Origin: JAJFFW01 sp965263375
GTDB lineage: Bacteria; Pseudomonadota; Alphaproteobacteria; Caulobacterales; Parvularculaceae
Assembly (NCBI GenBank): GCA_965263375.1
Contig: OZ253669.1
Span: 1,736,001-1,800,000 of the forward strand
Length of the DNA: 64,000 nt
Reading direction: 5' to 3'
Position 1 is the stretch's first letter, and each line of letters begins with the position of its first letter. This document shows, piece by piece, positions 17,898-26,706 of this stretch. The position numbers were made by a program, and so were the translations under genes. Below the pieces are notes generated by a model. It saw only the letters and a program-made list of their open reading frames with translations. It did no database searches and was not told where the DNA came from.

Positions 17898-18230
17898 TTA
17901 AGAATCGTTGGCTGGCGGCTGTGGCTTAGAGCGCACATCGCTCAATGTCGCTTTAACGACCTTTACAACCACGTTATCAGCAAGCTCGATCATTACTTCT
18001 TCGCCTTCAAGGACTTTCGTGACCTTGCCGACAATGCCCCCAGCTGTGACAACAACGTCGCCGCGGCGAACATTCGACACCATTTCCATATGCTTCTTGC
18101 GCGCCTGTTGCTGCGGGCGAATCAACAAGAAATAAAAGATTACGAATATAAAAATCAGCGGCGCAAGCTGAAAAAGCGGGTTTGGCGCGGCTGGCGCTGC
18201 GGCTTGGGCATAGGCGGTCGAAATAAACAT
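17898..18230 (-). CDS. yajC: Sec translocase accessory subunit YajC
   Basis: 110 residues with one membrane helix (residues ~18-40, PLFQLAPLIFIFVIFYFLLI), immediately followed by the invariant RPQQQARKKHMEM, then a small cytoplasmic beta domain (LRRGDVVVTAGGIVGKV-type: NVRRGDVVVTAGGIVGKVT). YajC associates with SecDF. It is the first gene of the unit and has a 68-base gap to secD. The promoter should lie in 18231-18450, a region shared with the divergent lipoprotein gene. Confidence 0.96.
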   Translation of the reverse strand: MFISTAYAQAAAPAAPNPLFQLAPLIFIFVIFYFLLIRPQQQARKKHMEMVSNVRRGDVVVTAGGIVGKVTKVLEGEEVMIELADNVVVKVVKATLSDVRSKPQPPANDS

Positions 18231-18452
18231 CGCTGGGTCACTTTCCTATTCGCCCGTTAAACGCAGACGGGCTGTAATTTCATTTTTTCTGCGCCAAAGC
18301 GGATCAGGCCAGAAGAATACCACCGTCGGCCATGCTGAGGACATTTTTTGGGGGTATATAGCGATCCATGTGCTCCATGCAACGCGCATAACGTCTTATC
18401 GGTTAAATAGGGTTCTTAAACCATGCGCTTCAATCTGCAAATCGGGAAAATT

Positions 18453-18680
18453 ATGAAGAATATCGTTCCTAAAGAGTCCATTGTTTTATTTGGCTTGGCG
18501 GCTCTAGCCAGTTGCGCGGATTATGGCCCTGGCGACTTAGCCGCCGGAACAGCATGCGGCGTGGTGCAAGAACGCTGCACCGACGCGTGTGATCAGCGTT
18601 ATCAGCACAAATATGGCGACCCATCCCATTCGGCCTGCCTTGAGGCTTGTTATGAAAGTAAAGGAAAGGCTTGTTATTAA
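18453..18680 (+). CDS. Small cysteine-rich lipoprotein with twin CX3C motif
   Basis: 75 residues from ATG 18453 (an upstream ATG at 18423 adds ten). A hydrophobic segment ends in the lipobox LASC, so the mature N-terminus is a lipidated cysteine. The mature part has six further cysteines, including CTDAC and CLEAC separated by 15 residues, the geometry of a helical hairpin closed by two disulfides. The function is unknown and I know no named family. It is divergent from yajC and convergent with the Ada-like gene, with six bases between the two stops. Confidence 0.72.
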   Translation: MKNIVPKESIVLFGLAALASCADYGPGDLAAGTACGVVQERCTDACDQRYQHKYGDPSHSACLEACYESKGKACY

Positions 18681-18686
18681 ACTGCC

Positions 18687-19601
18687 TTATTCCGTCATTT
18701 CCGTCAGTCCCGCCTCAATAGCCAGCAACGCCTTTTTGCGTCCCACACCCCATCGATAATTATGGACGGCGCCAGATGAAAGAATGACCCGGTGGCATGG
18801 GATCAATAGCGAGATCAAATTCGCCCCGACAGCAGCGCCCACCGCCCGCGCCGCCCGGCGGGTGCAGACCACATCTGCTATATCGCCATAGGTCACAACA
18901 GAACCAAGCGGAATATCAAGCAAAGCCCGCCAGACTTTGATCTGAAAGTTTGAGCCGCGAACATGTAGCGCTAAAGGCGCTTTTAGGGCCTCGCCTTTTG
19001 CAAACGCAAAAGCTTTATGGGAAAGCGGCAATATATACCTTAGGTCTTCTTCAAAGCTGGCCGCCGGCCAATCACCACGCATTTGTTGGATCGCCTCACC
19101 TTGCTCTGCGGGATCATCAGAAGCAAAACTAAGCCAGCAAATCCCCTTATCCGTCGCGCCAATCAGCGTTACGCCAAACGGTCCCGGCGCGAAACCATAA
19201 CGGATCGTCAGCCCCTCGCCTTTCTTCTTAAAAGCGCCTGGGGTCATCGCTTCACATACCAAAAACAGGTCATGTAAACGCGAAGGTCCGGACAGGCCAG
19301 AGGCCAATGAAGCCTCTAAAACGCTCGCTCCTTGCTCTAGCGCCGCTTTTGCGCGTTCGTTCGCTAGAAACTGCAGGAAGCGCTTTGGTGAGACGCCAAC
19401 GCCTTCTTGGAAAACCCTTTGGAAATGGCTTGGGCTCATGTTCGCAGCGCCCGCTAAGGCTTCTAACCCCGGATGCTCCTCAACGTTAGCCGCCAAAAAA
19501 TCTATTGCCGCCGCCACCGGTTCATAAAGGTCCGCCCGCCTTGCCAATACGTTTTCTAAAGTTTGGCCAGCGTTTTTCTTGATGTCATTGATGGTGTCCA
19601 T
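18687..19601 (-). CDS. AraC-type regulator fused to O6-methylguanine-DNA methyltransferase (Ada-like)
   Basis: 304 residues from ATG 19601 (a further in-frame start at 19637 is less likely). Residues ~15-110 form an AraC helix-turn-helix region (LAGAANMSPSHFQRVFQEGV and PKRFLQFLANERAKAAL). The C-terminal ~160 residues form the alkyltransferase domain, with the suicide acceptor cysteine in LIPCHRVI and the following YRWGVGRKKALLAIE. The N-terminal four-cysteine zinc domain of E. coli Ada, which accepts methyl groups from phosphotriesters and switches Ada to an activator, is absent. It therefore repairs O6-methylguanine but must be regulated differently, if it regulates at all. Confidence 0.9.
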   Translation of the reverse strand: MDTINDIKKNAGQTLENVLARRADLYEPVAAAIDFLAANVEEHPGLEALAGAANMSPSHFQRVFQEGVGVSPKRFLQFLANERAKAALEQGASVLEASLASGLSGPSRLHDLFLVCEAMTPGAFKKKGEGLTIRYGFAPGPFGVTLIGATDKGICWLSFASDDPAEQGEAIQQMRGDWPAASFEEDLRYILPLSHKAFAFAKGEALKAPLALHVRGSNFQIKVWRALLDIPLGSVVTYGDIADVVCTRRAARAVGAAVGANLISLLIPCHRVILSSGAVHNYRWGVGRKKALLAIEAGLTEMTE

Positions 19602-19809
19602 GAAGCGACTATCACCTGTCTTGCAGGTGTGCGCCACCCGATTGTTGCGATCATCCCACCTTCACAGTTTTCTGGGGAAAAGACGCCTTCGCAGCACGAG
19701 TGTTTACCACTTGTTAACCAGCCTGGCGCGTTATGGTTTTGAGTATTTTCAAGTGAAGTGGGACGATCGCCGTTGTCAGCGGCTCACCGCATCAAGAAAA
19801 TGAGGTGAG

Positions 19810-20187
19810 ATGATCGCTCCGGGCACAGAGGCGACGTTGGACGACCTGCAATACATTATCACCATCGGATTTTCCGGGACGGATATTTCCAGAGCGGTGT
19901 TTTTGTCGTTTGTCGCTGCTATGTATACATCTCCCAAGCACACTGTTTGGACGATGGCGTTCTTTGCGCTCGTCGTGGATCGTCTTTTATGGCCACTCGC
20001 AGGACAAGCGCTGGCTGGTGCGGATCTTCACACCCTATACGCCTCCATCGGCGCATACGGAAAGACGTTCTCCAGCGATTTAGGAATTTACCTTGTAAGG
20101 TATCTTGGCATCGCCGCAATGACTGGCTTTTTCGCCCTAATCCGGCGCAGGATCCACGGGTCCTTTAGAAAGTCCGAAGAAGGCTAA
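19810..20187 (+). CDS. Hypothetical membrane protein
   Basis: 125 residues with three likely hydrophobic segments (~30-42, 47-65 and ~93-111) and a basic C-terminus (RRRIHGSFRKSEEG) that should face the cytoplasm. The ATG follows GAGGTGAG, a strong ribosome site, which supports the gene. No family recognised. It is divergent from the Ada-like gene and convergent with the next gene. Confidence 0.65.
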   Translation: MIAPGTEATLDDLQYIITIGFSGTDISRAVFLSFVAAMYTSPKHTVWTMAFFALVVDRLLWPLAGQALAGADLHTLYASIGAYGKTFSSDLGIYLVRYLGIAAMTGFFALIRRRIHGSFRKSEEG

Positions 20188-20195
20188 GCATTGGC

Positions 20196-21131
20196 TTAGT
20201 TGCTTAGCTGGGTGAGTTGACCGGTTTGCTCAAAACTCAAATCAATAACTAGCGGGCGATGGTCCGAGCCAACAGCGGGTCCAAGTCGCACAGCGCCTTT
20301 TACATTGCGCACAAAAGCATGATCAATTGGCAAGCCCACCATAGGCCAGTGAGAGAACCAAGTTGCAACAGGCCCCGTTGAAAGACGCTGCAAACCAAAA
20401 TGCGCAGCAGCGTCTATTAATGACGGGCTCCACGTTACGGTGTTAAAATCACCAGCAACAAGGCTTGGCATATTTGGGTCCATCTGTTCTAGAACATCCC
20501 GAATATGAGCATCGCGCTGGTACACCGCGCTTGGAGAGCTTGGGATAACAGGATGGACCCCGCCAATTTGAACATTTCGCCCAGCGATTTGGGTCATAAA
20601 GACAATCCCGTCCTTACCAGCCGAATCGGGAATCAATACTTTTTCCAACGCAGCCTGACTAAAAGCAGCGATCGCAGATGATTTATGAATTGCTTTTGGG
20701 TCGCCTAAAACTTTACCAGCCTGGTGGACGTAAGAGCTGGCAGGTAATTGATTCTCGCCCATCAGGTGGTCAGGAAATTCTGCGATCAGAACCACATCAG
20801 CACCCACTTGCCCAGCAAAATCCAAGGTTTTTAAAAGCGCGCTTTCGCGTCCAAAAACATTCGCCCAAACAATGCGCCCCTCAGGTTCAGATATCATCGG
20901 ATCGGCTGGTTCAAATTGAGCCCGCGCGCCATATAGGGCGAGAACGCCCATTACCAGACAAAGTCCCGCCGCCGCATAACGGCGTAATACCAAGGCGAGA
21001 ACGCTCAACCCAATCGCGCTTAGGCATGCTTGCGGTAAAAGGCTTAGAAATATCTCTGCCGGCCAAAAATCTCCGCCCGAAAACGCAAGTATAAGGGCGC
21101 ACAAAATGGCTGTAACAAGGCCCCAGACCAT
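20196..21131 (-). CDS. Membrane-anchored endonuclease/exonuclease/phosphatase family protein
   Basis: 311 residues: two to three hydrophobic helices in the first ~70, then an EEP catalytic domain. Its motifs are IVWANVFGRE (the usual N), LIAEFPDH (E), GGVHPV (H), VAGDFNTV (D and N), LPIDHAFV and the terminal GSDHRPLVID with the catalytic Asp-His pair. All metal and catalytic positions look present. Related proteins cleave DNA, phosphoinositides or other phosphodiesters; the substrate here cannot be told. The domain should lie outside the cytoplasmic face if the N-terminal helices set the usual topology. Confidence 0.85.
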   Translation of the reverse strand: MVWGLVTAILCALILAFSGGDFWPAEIFLSLLPQACLSAIGLSVLALVLRRYAAAGLCLVMGVLALYGARAQFEPADPMISEPEGRIVWANVFGRESALLKTLDFAGQVGADVVLIAEFPDHLMGENQLPASSYVHQAGKVLGDPKAIHKSSAIAAFSQAALEKVLIPDSAGKDGIVFMTQIAGRNVQIGGVHPVIPSSPSAVYQRDAHIRDVLEQMDPNMPSLVAGDFNTVTWSPSLIDAAAHFGLQRLSTGPVATWFSHWPMVGLPIDHAFVRNVKGAVRLGPAVGSDHRPLVIDLSFEQTGQLTQLSN

Positions 21132-21246
21132 GAAATCAACTCACTAAACTATCAATACGCTACAGCTGCCATAAATGTGTGTCAGCAGCATTAAACCTCA
21201 TCGCTCACCAACATTGAGAGCGGCCTTAAGGTAAATCAGACATTTA

Positions 21247-22461
21247 TTAAGATATGGCTTGGAATGTTAAAACAGCGTTTAGCCCGCCAAATGCGAACGA
21301 ATTGGAGATTGCGGTATTAACCTCCTTTTTACGGGCCTCATTTGGGGTGTAATCAAGGTCGCAATCAGGATCAGGCTCATCGTAATTGATCGTGGGGGGA
21401 AGAACGCCGTGACGCAACGCTAATATAGAAGCAATTGCTTCTACGCCGCCCGCCGCGCCTAGCAGATGACCATGCATAGATTTTGTTGATGAAATACTGA
21501 TTTTTTTAGCATCTGCGCCAAAAACACTAGCGATCGCTTTGGTCTCCGTTGGATCATTCATTAAAGTGCCAGTGCCATGGGCGTTGATATAAACCCTAGA
21601 CGGATCATCAATGGACACATTGTTAAGCGCTGATCGCATCGCCCCCGCCGCCCCTTCAACAGCGGGATTGATCATATCGCGGCCATCAGCATTCATGCCA
21701 AAACCAACGAGTTCAGCATAAATTTCAGCGCCCCGCGCTTTAGCGCGTTCGTATTCTTCAAGCACTAATATTCCAGCACCCTCGCCGATCACAAGGCCTT
21801 TGCGGTTTTTTGAAAATGGCCGACAAAGCTCGCCGGACATAATGTGCATCGCCTTCCAGGCATGGAGCGCACCATAAGTCAGCACCATTTCACTGGCGCC
21901 AGCAAGGCCGACATCAACGCCGCCATTTTTGATCATGTCTGCGCAAACGCCAATCGCGTGGGCGCCGGACGCACACGCACTAGAAACGGCAAAGGCCGGA
22001 CCACGCAGCCCATAACGTATCGATAAATGGCTTGCCGCTGAATTGGGGATGGTCTTTAAAATTGTCAAAGGATGCGGGCGCCGCTCCTTCGTCAATAATC
22101 CTGTATAAGCAGTGTCCATTGCGAGTTGGCCGCCAATGCCGGTGCCAATAATCGCCGCAGCTCTTGCGCCTAATGCTTCGTCAATCTCTAGACCTGATGA
22201 TGCAACCGCTTCATCAGCTGCAATCGCCGCGAAACGGGAAAACTCGTCAGCGCGAGCCATCTCCCGGCCAAGCCCCTCAAAGAGCTCAGCTTTATTAAGG
22301 ACAGGCGCTGTCGGCGTGGTGATTTCCAACCCCTCGTCACTAGACACAGTTTGATTGTGAATGCCGCAAACGCCGTCTTGTAAATTACGCCAGAAGTTTT
22401 CTACCCCCGCCCCTAGCGCGCTAACTGCGCCTAACCCTGTAACAACAACGCGGCGCCCCAT
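21247..22461 (-). CDS. Beta-ketoacyl-ACP synthase (FabF/NodE-like)
   Basis: 404-residue thiolase-fold condensing enzyme that extends an acyl chain with malonyl-ACP. Active-site residues are in place: Cys163 in AVSSACASGAH, the first His in NAHGTGTLMND and the second in KSMHGHLLGAAGG. It starts MGRRVVVTGLGAVSALG. Only five bases separate it from the upstream ACP gene, and no fabH, fabD or fabG is near, so this looks like a dedicated two-gene ketosynthase-carrier pair rather than core fatty acid synthesis. NodF/NodE is the best-known pair of this layout; the product here is unknown. Confidence 0.9.
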   Translation of the reverse strand: MGRRVVVTGLGAVSALGAGVENFWRNLQDGVCGIHNQTVSSDEGLEITTPTAPVLNKAELFEGLGREMARADEFSRFAAIAADEAVASSGLEIDEALGARAAAIIGTGIGGQLAMDTAYTGLLTKERRPHPLTILKTIPNSAASHLSIRYGLRGPAFAVSSACASGAHAIGVCADMIKNGGVDVGLAGASEMVLTYGALHAWKAMHIMSGELCRPFSKNRKGLVIGEGAGILVLEEYERAKARGAEIYAELVGFGMNADGRDMINPAVEGAAGAMRSALNNVSIDDPSRVYINAHGTGTLMNDPTETKAIASVFGADAKKISISSTKSMHGHLLGAAGGVEAIASILALRHGVLPPTINYDEPDPDCDLDYTPNEARKKEVNTAISNSFAFGGLNAVLTFQAIS

Positions 22462-22466
22462 ACTTT

Positions 22467-22718
22467 TTAATCCTGTCCAGCCAGCGCCTTAACGGCGTCT
22501 ATTAGGTCGCCGACAGATTTCATATCCGCTAGCGGGTTGTCGTTTGCATTAAAGGGAACTTCGATGCCAACGCGCTCTTCTACTTCATAGATAATTTCCA
22601 CAATGGCAAAAGAATCAATGCCCAAATCGCCGATCGCCGTTTCGCGTTTTAGTTCTCCAACCAGGCCAACCGCATGCTCTTTGATGATATCAAGCATTGC
22701 CCCGTCAATATCAGCCAT
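22467..22718 (-). CDS. Acyl carrier protein
   Basis: 83 residues, acidic. The phosphopantetheine-attachment serine is Ser36 in DLGIDSFAIVEIIYEVEE; the usual DSL is DSF here. The remainder follows the four-helix carrier fold. It is immediately upstream of the ketosynthase gene. It differs from the housekeeping AcpP core (DSLDTVE) and from AcpXL as I remember it, so a specialised carrier is likely. Confidence 0.9.
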   Translation of the reverse strand: MADIDGAMLDIIKEHAVGLVGELKRETAIGDLGIDSFAIVEIIYEVEERVGIEVPFNANDNPLADMKSVGDLIDAVKALAGQD

Positions 22719-22870
22719 CTGCTTATTCCTTTTTCATCGCTTGATGAGTTTCATCTTGGCGTTTTGCTTGTAATAACACGATGTCGTCGACATAACTGAG
22801 TGGTAAATCACTCTTTCTTGAATTTAAAGCGGCGTCCAGATCATCCCCCCTGATTTGGGCAGAAAAAACG

Positions 22871-23356
22871 CTAATCGCGAAAATTTTTGTATTGCAAAGG
22901 CTGTTCGATGGCGAGCCCCTTTAAAAAGGCGATAACCGCCTGTAGGTCATCACGTTTTTTACCAGTCACGCGGAGTTCCTCGCCTTGAATCGCTACTTGA
23001 ACCTTAAATTTTTCCGCTTTGATTTTCTTTACTAAATCCTTTGCAAGCTCTTTGTCGATCCCTTGTTTTAAAAGAACGGTTTGCCTGACGGACTGACCGG
23101 CGGCGGGCTCTTCCTTTTGGTAATCTAAAGAACCCGGTTCGATCCCACGTTTTTGCATATTGCCTTGCAATATTTCATGGACCTGGCGCAATTTCATATC
23201 GTCATCAGCAAAAAGGGTAAGGACGCCTTCTTTGATTTCGACCTTAGATTGGGACCCTTTAAAATCATAGCGGGTCCCGATTTCACGCATGACGTTTTGA
23301 ACCGCGTTTTCAGCCTCAGCTAAATCGAGTTCAGATACGACATCAAATGAAGGCAT
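22871..23356 (-). CDS. YajQ-family nucleotide-binding protein
   Basis: 161 residues, the usual size. It opens MPSFDVVSELDLAEAENAVQ and has RYDFKGSQSKVEI, LDYQKEEPAAG, RQTVLLKQGIDKELAKDLVK, VQVAIQGEELRVTGKKRDDL. The family binds cyclic di-GMP in Xanthomonas and other nucleotides elsewhere; the ligand in this organism is inference. The start ATG follows AAGGAGGAGC, a very strong ribosome site. Confidence 0.95.
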   Translation of the reverse strand: MPSFDVVSELDLAEAENAVQNVMREIGTRYDFKGSQSKVEIKEGVLTLFADDDMKLRQVHEILQGNMQKRGIEPGSLDYQKEEPAAGQSVRQTVLLKQGIDKELAKDLVKKIKAEKFKVQVAIQGEELRVTGKKRDDLQAVIAFLKGLAIEQPLQYKNFRD

Positions 23357-23368
23357 AAATGCTCCTCC

Positions 23369-23812
23369 TTATAAAGATTGTTTATAACTTTCAACAAACT
23401 CTTTCGGCATTCGCGCGGGCTTACCCGTTTCCATGTCGATCGAAACAAACAAGGTCTCACCGCGAAAACAAAGCTTGGCGTCCTCGCCTCTGCGGATCTC
23501 ATAGCGGCGCCAAGTTCGCACACGTCCATCATTCTTGTGGATCCATGTCGCAATATGAGCGTCCTCGCCTTTTAAAAGCGGGGAAATATACTCAAACTCA
23601 TGGTGTTGTACAACAAACCCGACCCCAAGACGCCTGTAATCATCAAAGGATACGCCAAGCGCATTTGAATGCGCCCATGCCGCATCGCTCGTCCAGTCGA
23701 TATATCGAACATTATTGACGTGATTAAAAGCATCAATATCATCATCGACAACTTTGCGTATCACCAAAAATGGATCAGCAACTGGCCAGTCGAATGAAAG
23801 CGTTTCGCTCAT
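23369..23812 (-). CDS. Acyl-CoA thioesterase, hot-dog fold (4HBT/YbgC type)
   Basis: About 147 residues. The catalytic region is DDDIDAFNHVNNVRYIDWTSDAAW, with the Asp and His pattern of 4HBT thioesterases, followed by VVQHHEFEYISPLLKGEDAHIATWI. I place the start at one of two adjacent ATGs (23815 or 23812), directly behind GGAGGA. Hydrolyses small or medium acyl-CoAs; the substrate is unknown. It is 12 bases upstream of yajQ and probably co-transcribed with it. Confidence 0.88.
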   Translation of the reverse strand: MSETLSFDWPVADPFLVIRKVVDDDIDAFNHVNNVRYIDWTSDAAWAHSNALGVSFDDYRRLGVGFVVQHHEFEYISPLLKGEDAHIATWIHKNDGRVRTWRRYEIRRGEDAKLCFRGETLFVSIDMETGKPARMPKEFVESYKQSL

Positions 23813-23843
23813 CATTCCTCCGCATAGCAATAAAAACTGAGAA

Positions 23844-24890
23844 CTAAGAGATAAACCCGACGATCTCTTTGACCTCTTTAATAATCGGTTCAGCGATCGA
23901 AGCTGCTTTTTCAGCCCCTGTCTTTAAGATCCCTTGCAAGTAATCGCAATCATCTTCTAACCGGCGCAATTCATCACCGATTGGCGCTAACTTTTCGACA
24001 ACAAGCTCACTGAGCGCAGGTTTGAAAACGCCAAACCCTTGACCGCCAAACTCAGATAAAACTTCTTGCTCTGTCCGCCCGCTGAGCGCTGAATAAATCG
24101 CAACTAGGTTCGACGCCTCCGCGCGGCCTTCTAACCCATCCCTCTCACTAGGCAAAGGTTCAGGATCGGTCTTGGCCTTTTTAATTTTCTTAGCCAGCGT
24201 ATCGGCATCATCCTTTAAAAAAAGACAAGCAGCAGGCGACGGATCAGACTTCGACATTTTCGCTGATCCGTCACGAAGGGACATCACCCGTGCGCCGGGA
24301 CCGCTCGCCAAAGTTTCAGGTAAAGGAAAGAAGTTTGGCGCTTCAAAGTCATGATTGAATTTAGCGGCGATATCGCGCGATAATTCTAAGTGCTGTTTTT
24401 GATCTTCTCCTACGGGCACATGGGTCGCTTTGTAGGCTAAGATATCGGCCGCTTGCAGGACAGGGTATGTATATAGTCCGACAGAGGCGCGTTGTTTGTC
24501 TTTACCCGCCTTATCCTTGAACTGTGTCATACGATCGAGCCAGCCAAGCCGCGCAACGCAATTAAAAATCCAAGCGAGTTCCGCATGCGCTGTCACAGCA
24601 GACTGATTAAAGATAATCGCTTTTTCAGGATCGACGCCCGCCGCAAGGTAAGCAGCCGCAATATTATTGGTCTGCGCGCGCAATTTTGCCGGATCCTGCC
24701 ACACGGTGATCGCATGCAAGTCTACGACGCAAAAGATGCAGTCATGTTGGTGTTGCAGCTCGGTAAACTTGCGAATGGCGCCAAGGTAATTGCCTAGGTG
24801 CATTTCGCCTGAGGGCTGGATGCCAGAGAAAACTCTCTCAGGCCCCTCATAAGCGGAGACGCCCTCGGGCGCTTGCGTTTGATCAGTCAT
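23844..24890 (-). CDS. trpS: Tryptophanyl-tRNA synthetase
   Basis: 348 residues, class I synthetase. The HIGH-like motif is GEMHLGNYLGAI (~31-42) and the KMSKS loop is intact (SAKMSKSDPS, ~215). FSGIQPSG near the start and PVGEDQKQHLELSRDIA are typical. The reading frame follows murJ by 12 bases on the same strand, the conserved alphaproteobacterial order. Confidence 0.97.
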   Translation of the reverse strand: MTDQTQAPEGVSAYEGPERVFSGIQPSGEMHLGNYLGAIRKFTELQHQHDCIFCVVDLHAITVWQDPAKLRAQTNNIAAAYLAAGVDPEKAIIFNQSAVTAHAELAWIFNCVARLGWLDRMTQFKDKAGKDKQRASVGLYTYPVLQAADILAYKATHVPVGEDQKQHLELSRDIAAKFNHDFEAPNFFPLPETLASGPGARVMSLRDGSAKMSKSDPSPAACLFLKDDADTLAKKIKKAKTDPEPLPSERDGLEGRAEASNLVAIYSALSGRTEQEVLSEFGGQGFGVFKPALSELVVEKLAPIGDELRRLEDDCDYLQGILKTGAEKAASIAEPIIKEVKEIVGFIS

Positions 24891-24902
24891 AAAAATCTCG
24901 TT

Positions 24903-26489
24903 TTAGTTCGAAGCCGCTTTGTAGTCAGAAAGTCGCGCTGCGCCAACCGCGAAAACCACCCCGCCATAAGTCGCGAGCCCAAAGACGACAATCGCCGCAA
25001 CCGCCAGCCAATCACGGCCGAACAAAACTACTCCGAGTGTTTCGCGATAGGGCAAGGCCACTGTAAGCAGTACGCCTAGAATGAAAGAAGCGGCTGAAAT
25101 ACGCAAAAGACGGCTTACCAGGCGTTTCGATACATGAAACCGCCCCTGCCGGTGAAGTGTTACGGCCAGTAATATCAGTTGCAGCCAAGCGGCAAAGGTG
25201 GTCGCAAAAGCGACGCTTAAAAAGCCATAATGAGGAAATAAGACAAGGGCTAATACGGTGTTTACGGCGATTGCTAAAAGGGCGAACCGCATAGGCGTCT
25301 TTGTATCCTCCCGCGCATAGTAAGCTGGTAAAAAGACCTTTTGCCAAATGAAGGCAGGCAGCCCCCAACCAAAGAGCGCCAGGGCCGCTCCAGTCATCGC
25401 CGCATCATGCTCCGAAAACGCCGACCCTCGGCCGCCAAATAAAGACAATGCGTCCCCCGCTAGACCGCGGAACAAGGCGTCGCAAAGCGGTGCGCTCATC
25501 ACCACAAAAGCGGCTGTCGCTGGCAGCGCAAGCAGGGCTGAAAGCTCAAGCGACCGATTTAGGGCAGAAGCGGCGCCCGCCTCGTCACCCTCCTTCACGC
25601 GTTTGGACAGCATCGGCAAAAGCACGATGCCAAGAGCGATGCCAATAACCGATAAGGGCAGCTGGTATAATTGGTCAGCATTCATTAACCAGGATACCGC
25701 CCCCGCCTCTCGGCTGGCGATATTAGTGCCAATGATCAGATTTATTTGCGTCGCCCCGGCGGCGATAAAACCCGGCGTGCCAAGCACCAAAAGGCGGCGC
25801 ACCGACGGCGTAAATTTAGGCAGGCGCAGCTTTGGCAGATACTTTTGACGCCGTGCGCCATAGATCAAAATCAACAGCTGAATAACGCCGCCAGCAAAGA
25901 CGGACCACGACAACGCATACCCAACGCTCACCTTCTCAGCATCAGCAAAAGCGAGCAATACAGCAATCATGCAAATGTTAAGCGCTAGCGGGGCGCCGGC
26001 AGAAGCTGCAAACCGGCCGAGGGAGTTTAATACGCCGCTTAAAAGCCCGACCATGGACATCATGATCAGGTAAGGAAACATAATTCTTGAATATACGGTT
26101 GTTAATGCGAATTTTTCTGGGTCATCTTCAAACCCTGCCGCAAGAAGGTAGACGAAAGCAGGCGCCGCGATTTCCACCAGCGCTGTTAATAACGTAAGGA
26201 TAAACGCAACAGCGGCGAGCGTTTCCCCCGCAAATTTCTTCGCTTCTTGCGCCCCTTCATCAACGCGCTTACCTTGAAACAGCGGAATAAACGCTGCGTG
26301 AAATGCGCCTTCAGCGAACAGGCGTCGGAACATATTGGGAAGACGAAAGGCCGCCCAGAACGCGTCGGCCACAGGGTTGCCGCCAGCGCCGACAACGCCG
26401 GCAATCAGAATCTGACGAACAAAACCCAAAACACGGCTGACCATGGTCATGCCGCTTACGGTGGCGAGAGATTTTAAAACGCCGCTCAT
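24903..26489 (-). CDS. murJ: Lipid II flippase MurJ
   Basis: 528 residues, MOP-superfamily transporter that flips lipid II across the inner membrane for peptidoglycan synthesis. It starts LKSLATVSGMTMVSRVLGFVRQ and continues DAFWAAFRLPNMFRRLFAEGAFHAAFIPLF, the near-universal MurJ N-terminus with its basic cavity residues, and about 14 helices follow. The start at 26489 (MSGVLKSL) is consistent with the family. A 217-base spacer separates it from a divergent methyltransferase gene. Confidence 0.96.
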   Translation of the reverse strand: MSGVLKSLATVSGMTMVSRVLGFVRQILIAGVVGAGGNPVADAFWAAFRLPNMFRRLFAEGAFHAAFIPLFQGKRVDEGAQEAKKFAGETLAAVAFILTLLTALVEIAAPAFVYLLAAGFEDDPEKFALTTVYSRIMFPYLIMMSMVGLLSGVLNSLGRFAASAGAPLALNICMIAVLLAFADAEKVSVGYALSWSVFAGGVIQLLILIYGARRQKYLPKLRLPKFTPSVRRLLVLGTPGFIAAGATQINLIIGTNIASREAGAVSWLMNADQLYQLPLSVIGIALGIVLLPMLSKRVKEGDEAGAASALNRSLELSALLALPATAAFVVMSAPLCDALFRGLAGDALSLFGGRGSAFSEHDAAMTGAALALFGWGLPAFIWQKVFLPAYYAREDTKTPMRFALLAIAVNTVLALVLFPHYGFLSVAFATTFAAWLQLILLAVTLHRQGRFHVSKRLVSRLLRISAASFILGVLLTVALPYRETLGVVLFGRDWLAVAAIVVFGLATYGGVVFAVGAARLSDYKAASN

Positions 26490-26706
26490 TTTGCTTTAGC
26501 CTCTCGCTATATGGATGCAATGACTTGAACGGTGCTTATGTGCTGATTTGTTAAAATTAAATAGGAAAGCAGCATAAATGAAATCTGGCGTAACGCGTAA
26601 GAACTTTATAAAAGCAGCTATATTCATCCCGTCCTAGAGAGATTTAGGAAAAATAAGAATACCGGCATAGCGCCTGTTATTTCCACGTTCAAGCTATGAG
26701 AAAACT

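Noticed and set aside
15067..21540. Several gcgatcgc palindromes as a HIP1-like repeat
   Set aside because: The octamer is short and appears only sporadically; without a count against expectation it is not meaningful.
23359..23718. 119-codon plus-strand frame opposite the thioesterase gene
   Set aside because: Antisense to a conserved gene with a strong ribosome site; shadow composition.
25348..25848. 166-codon plus-strand frame opposite murJ
   Set aside because: Antisense to a clearly conserved gene, with shadow-type composition.
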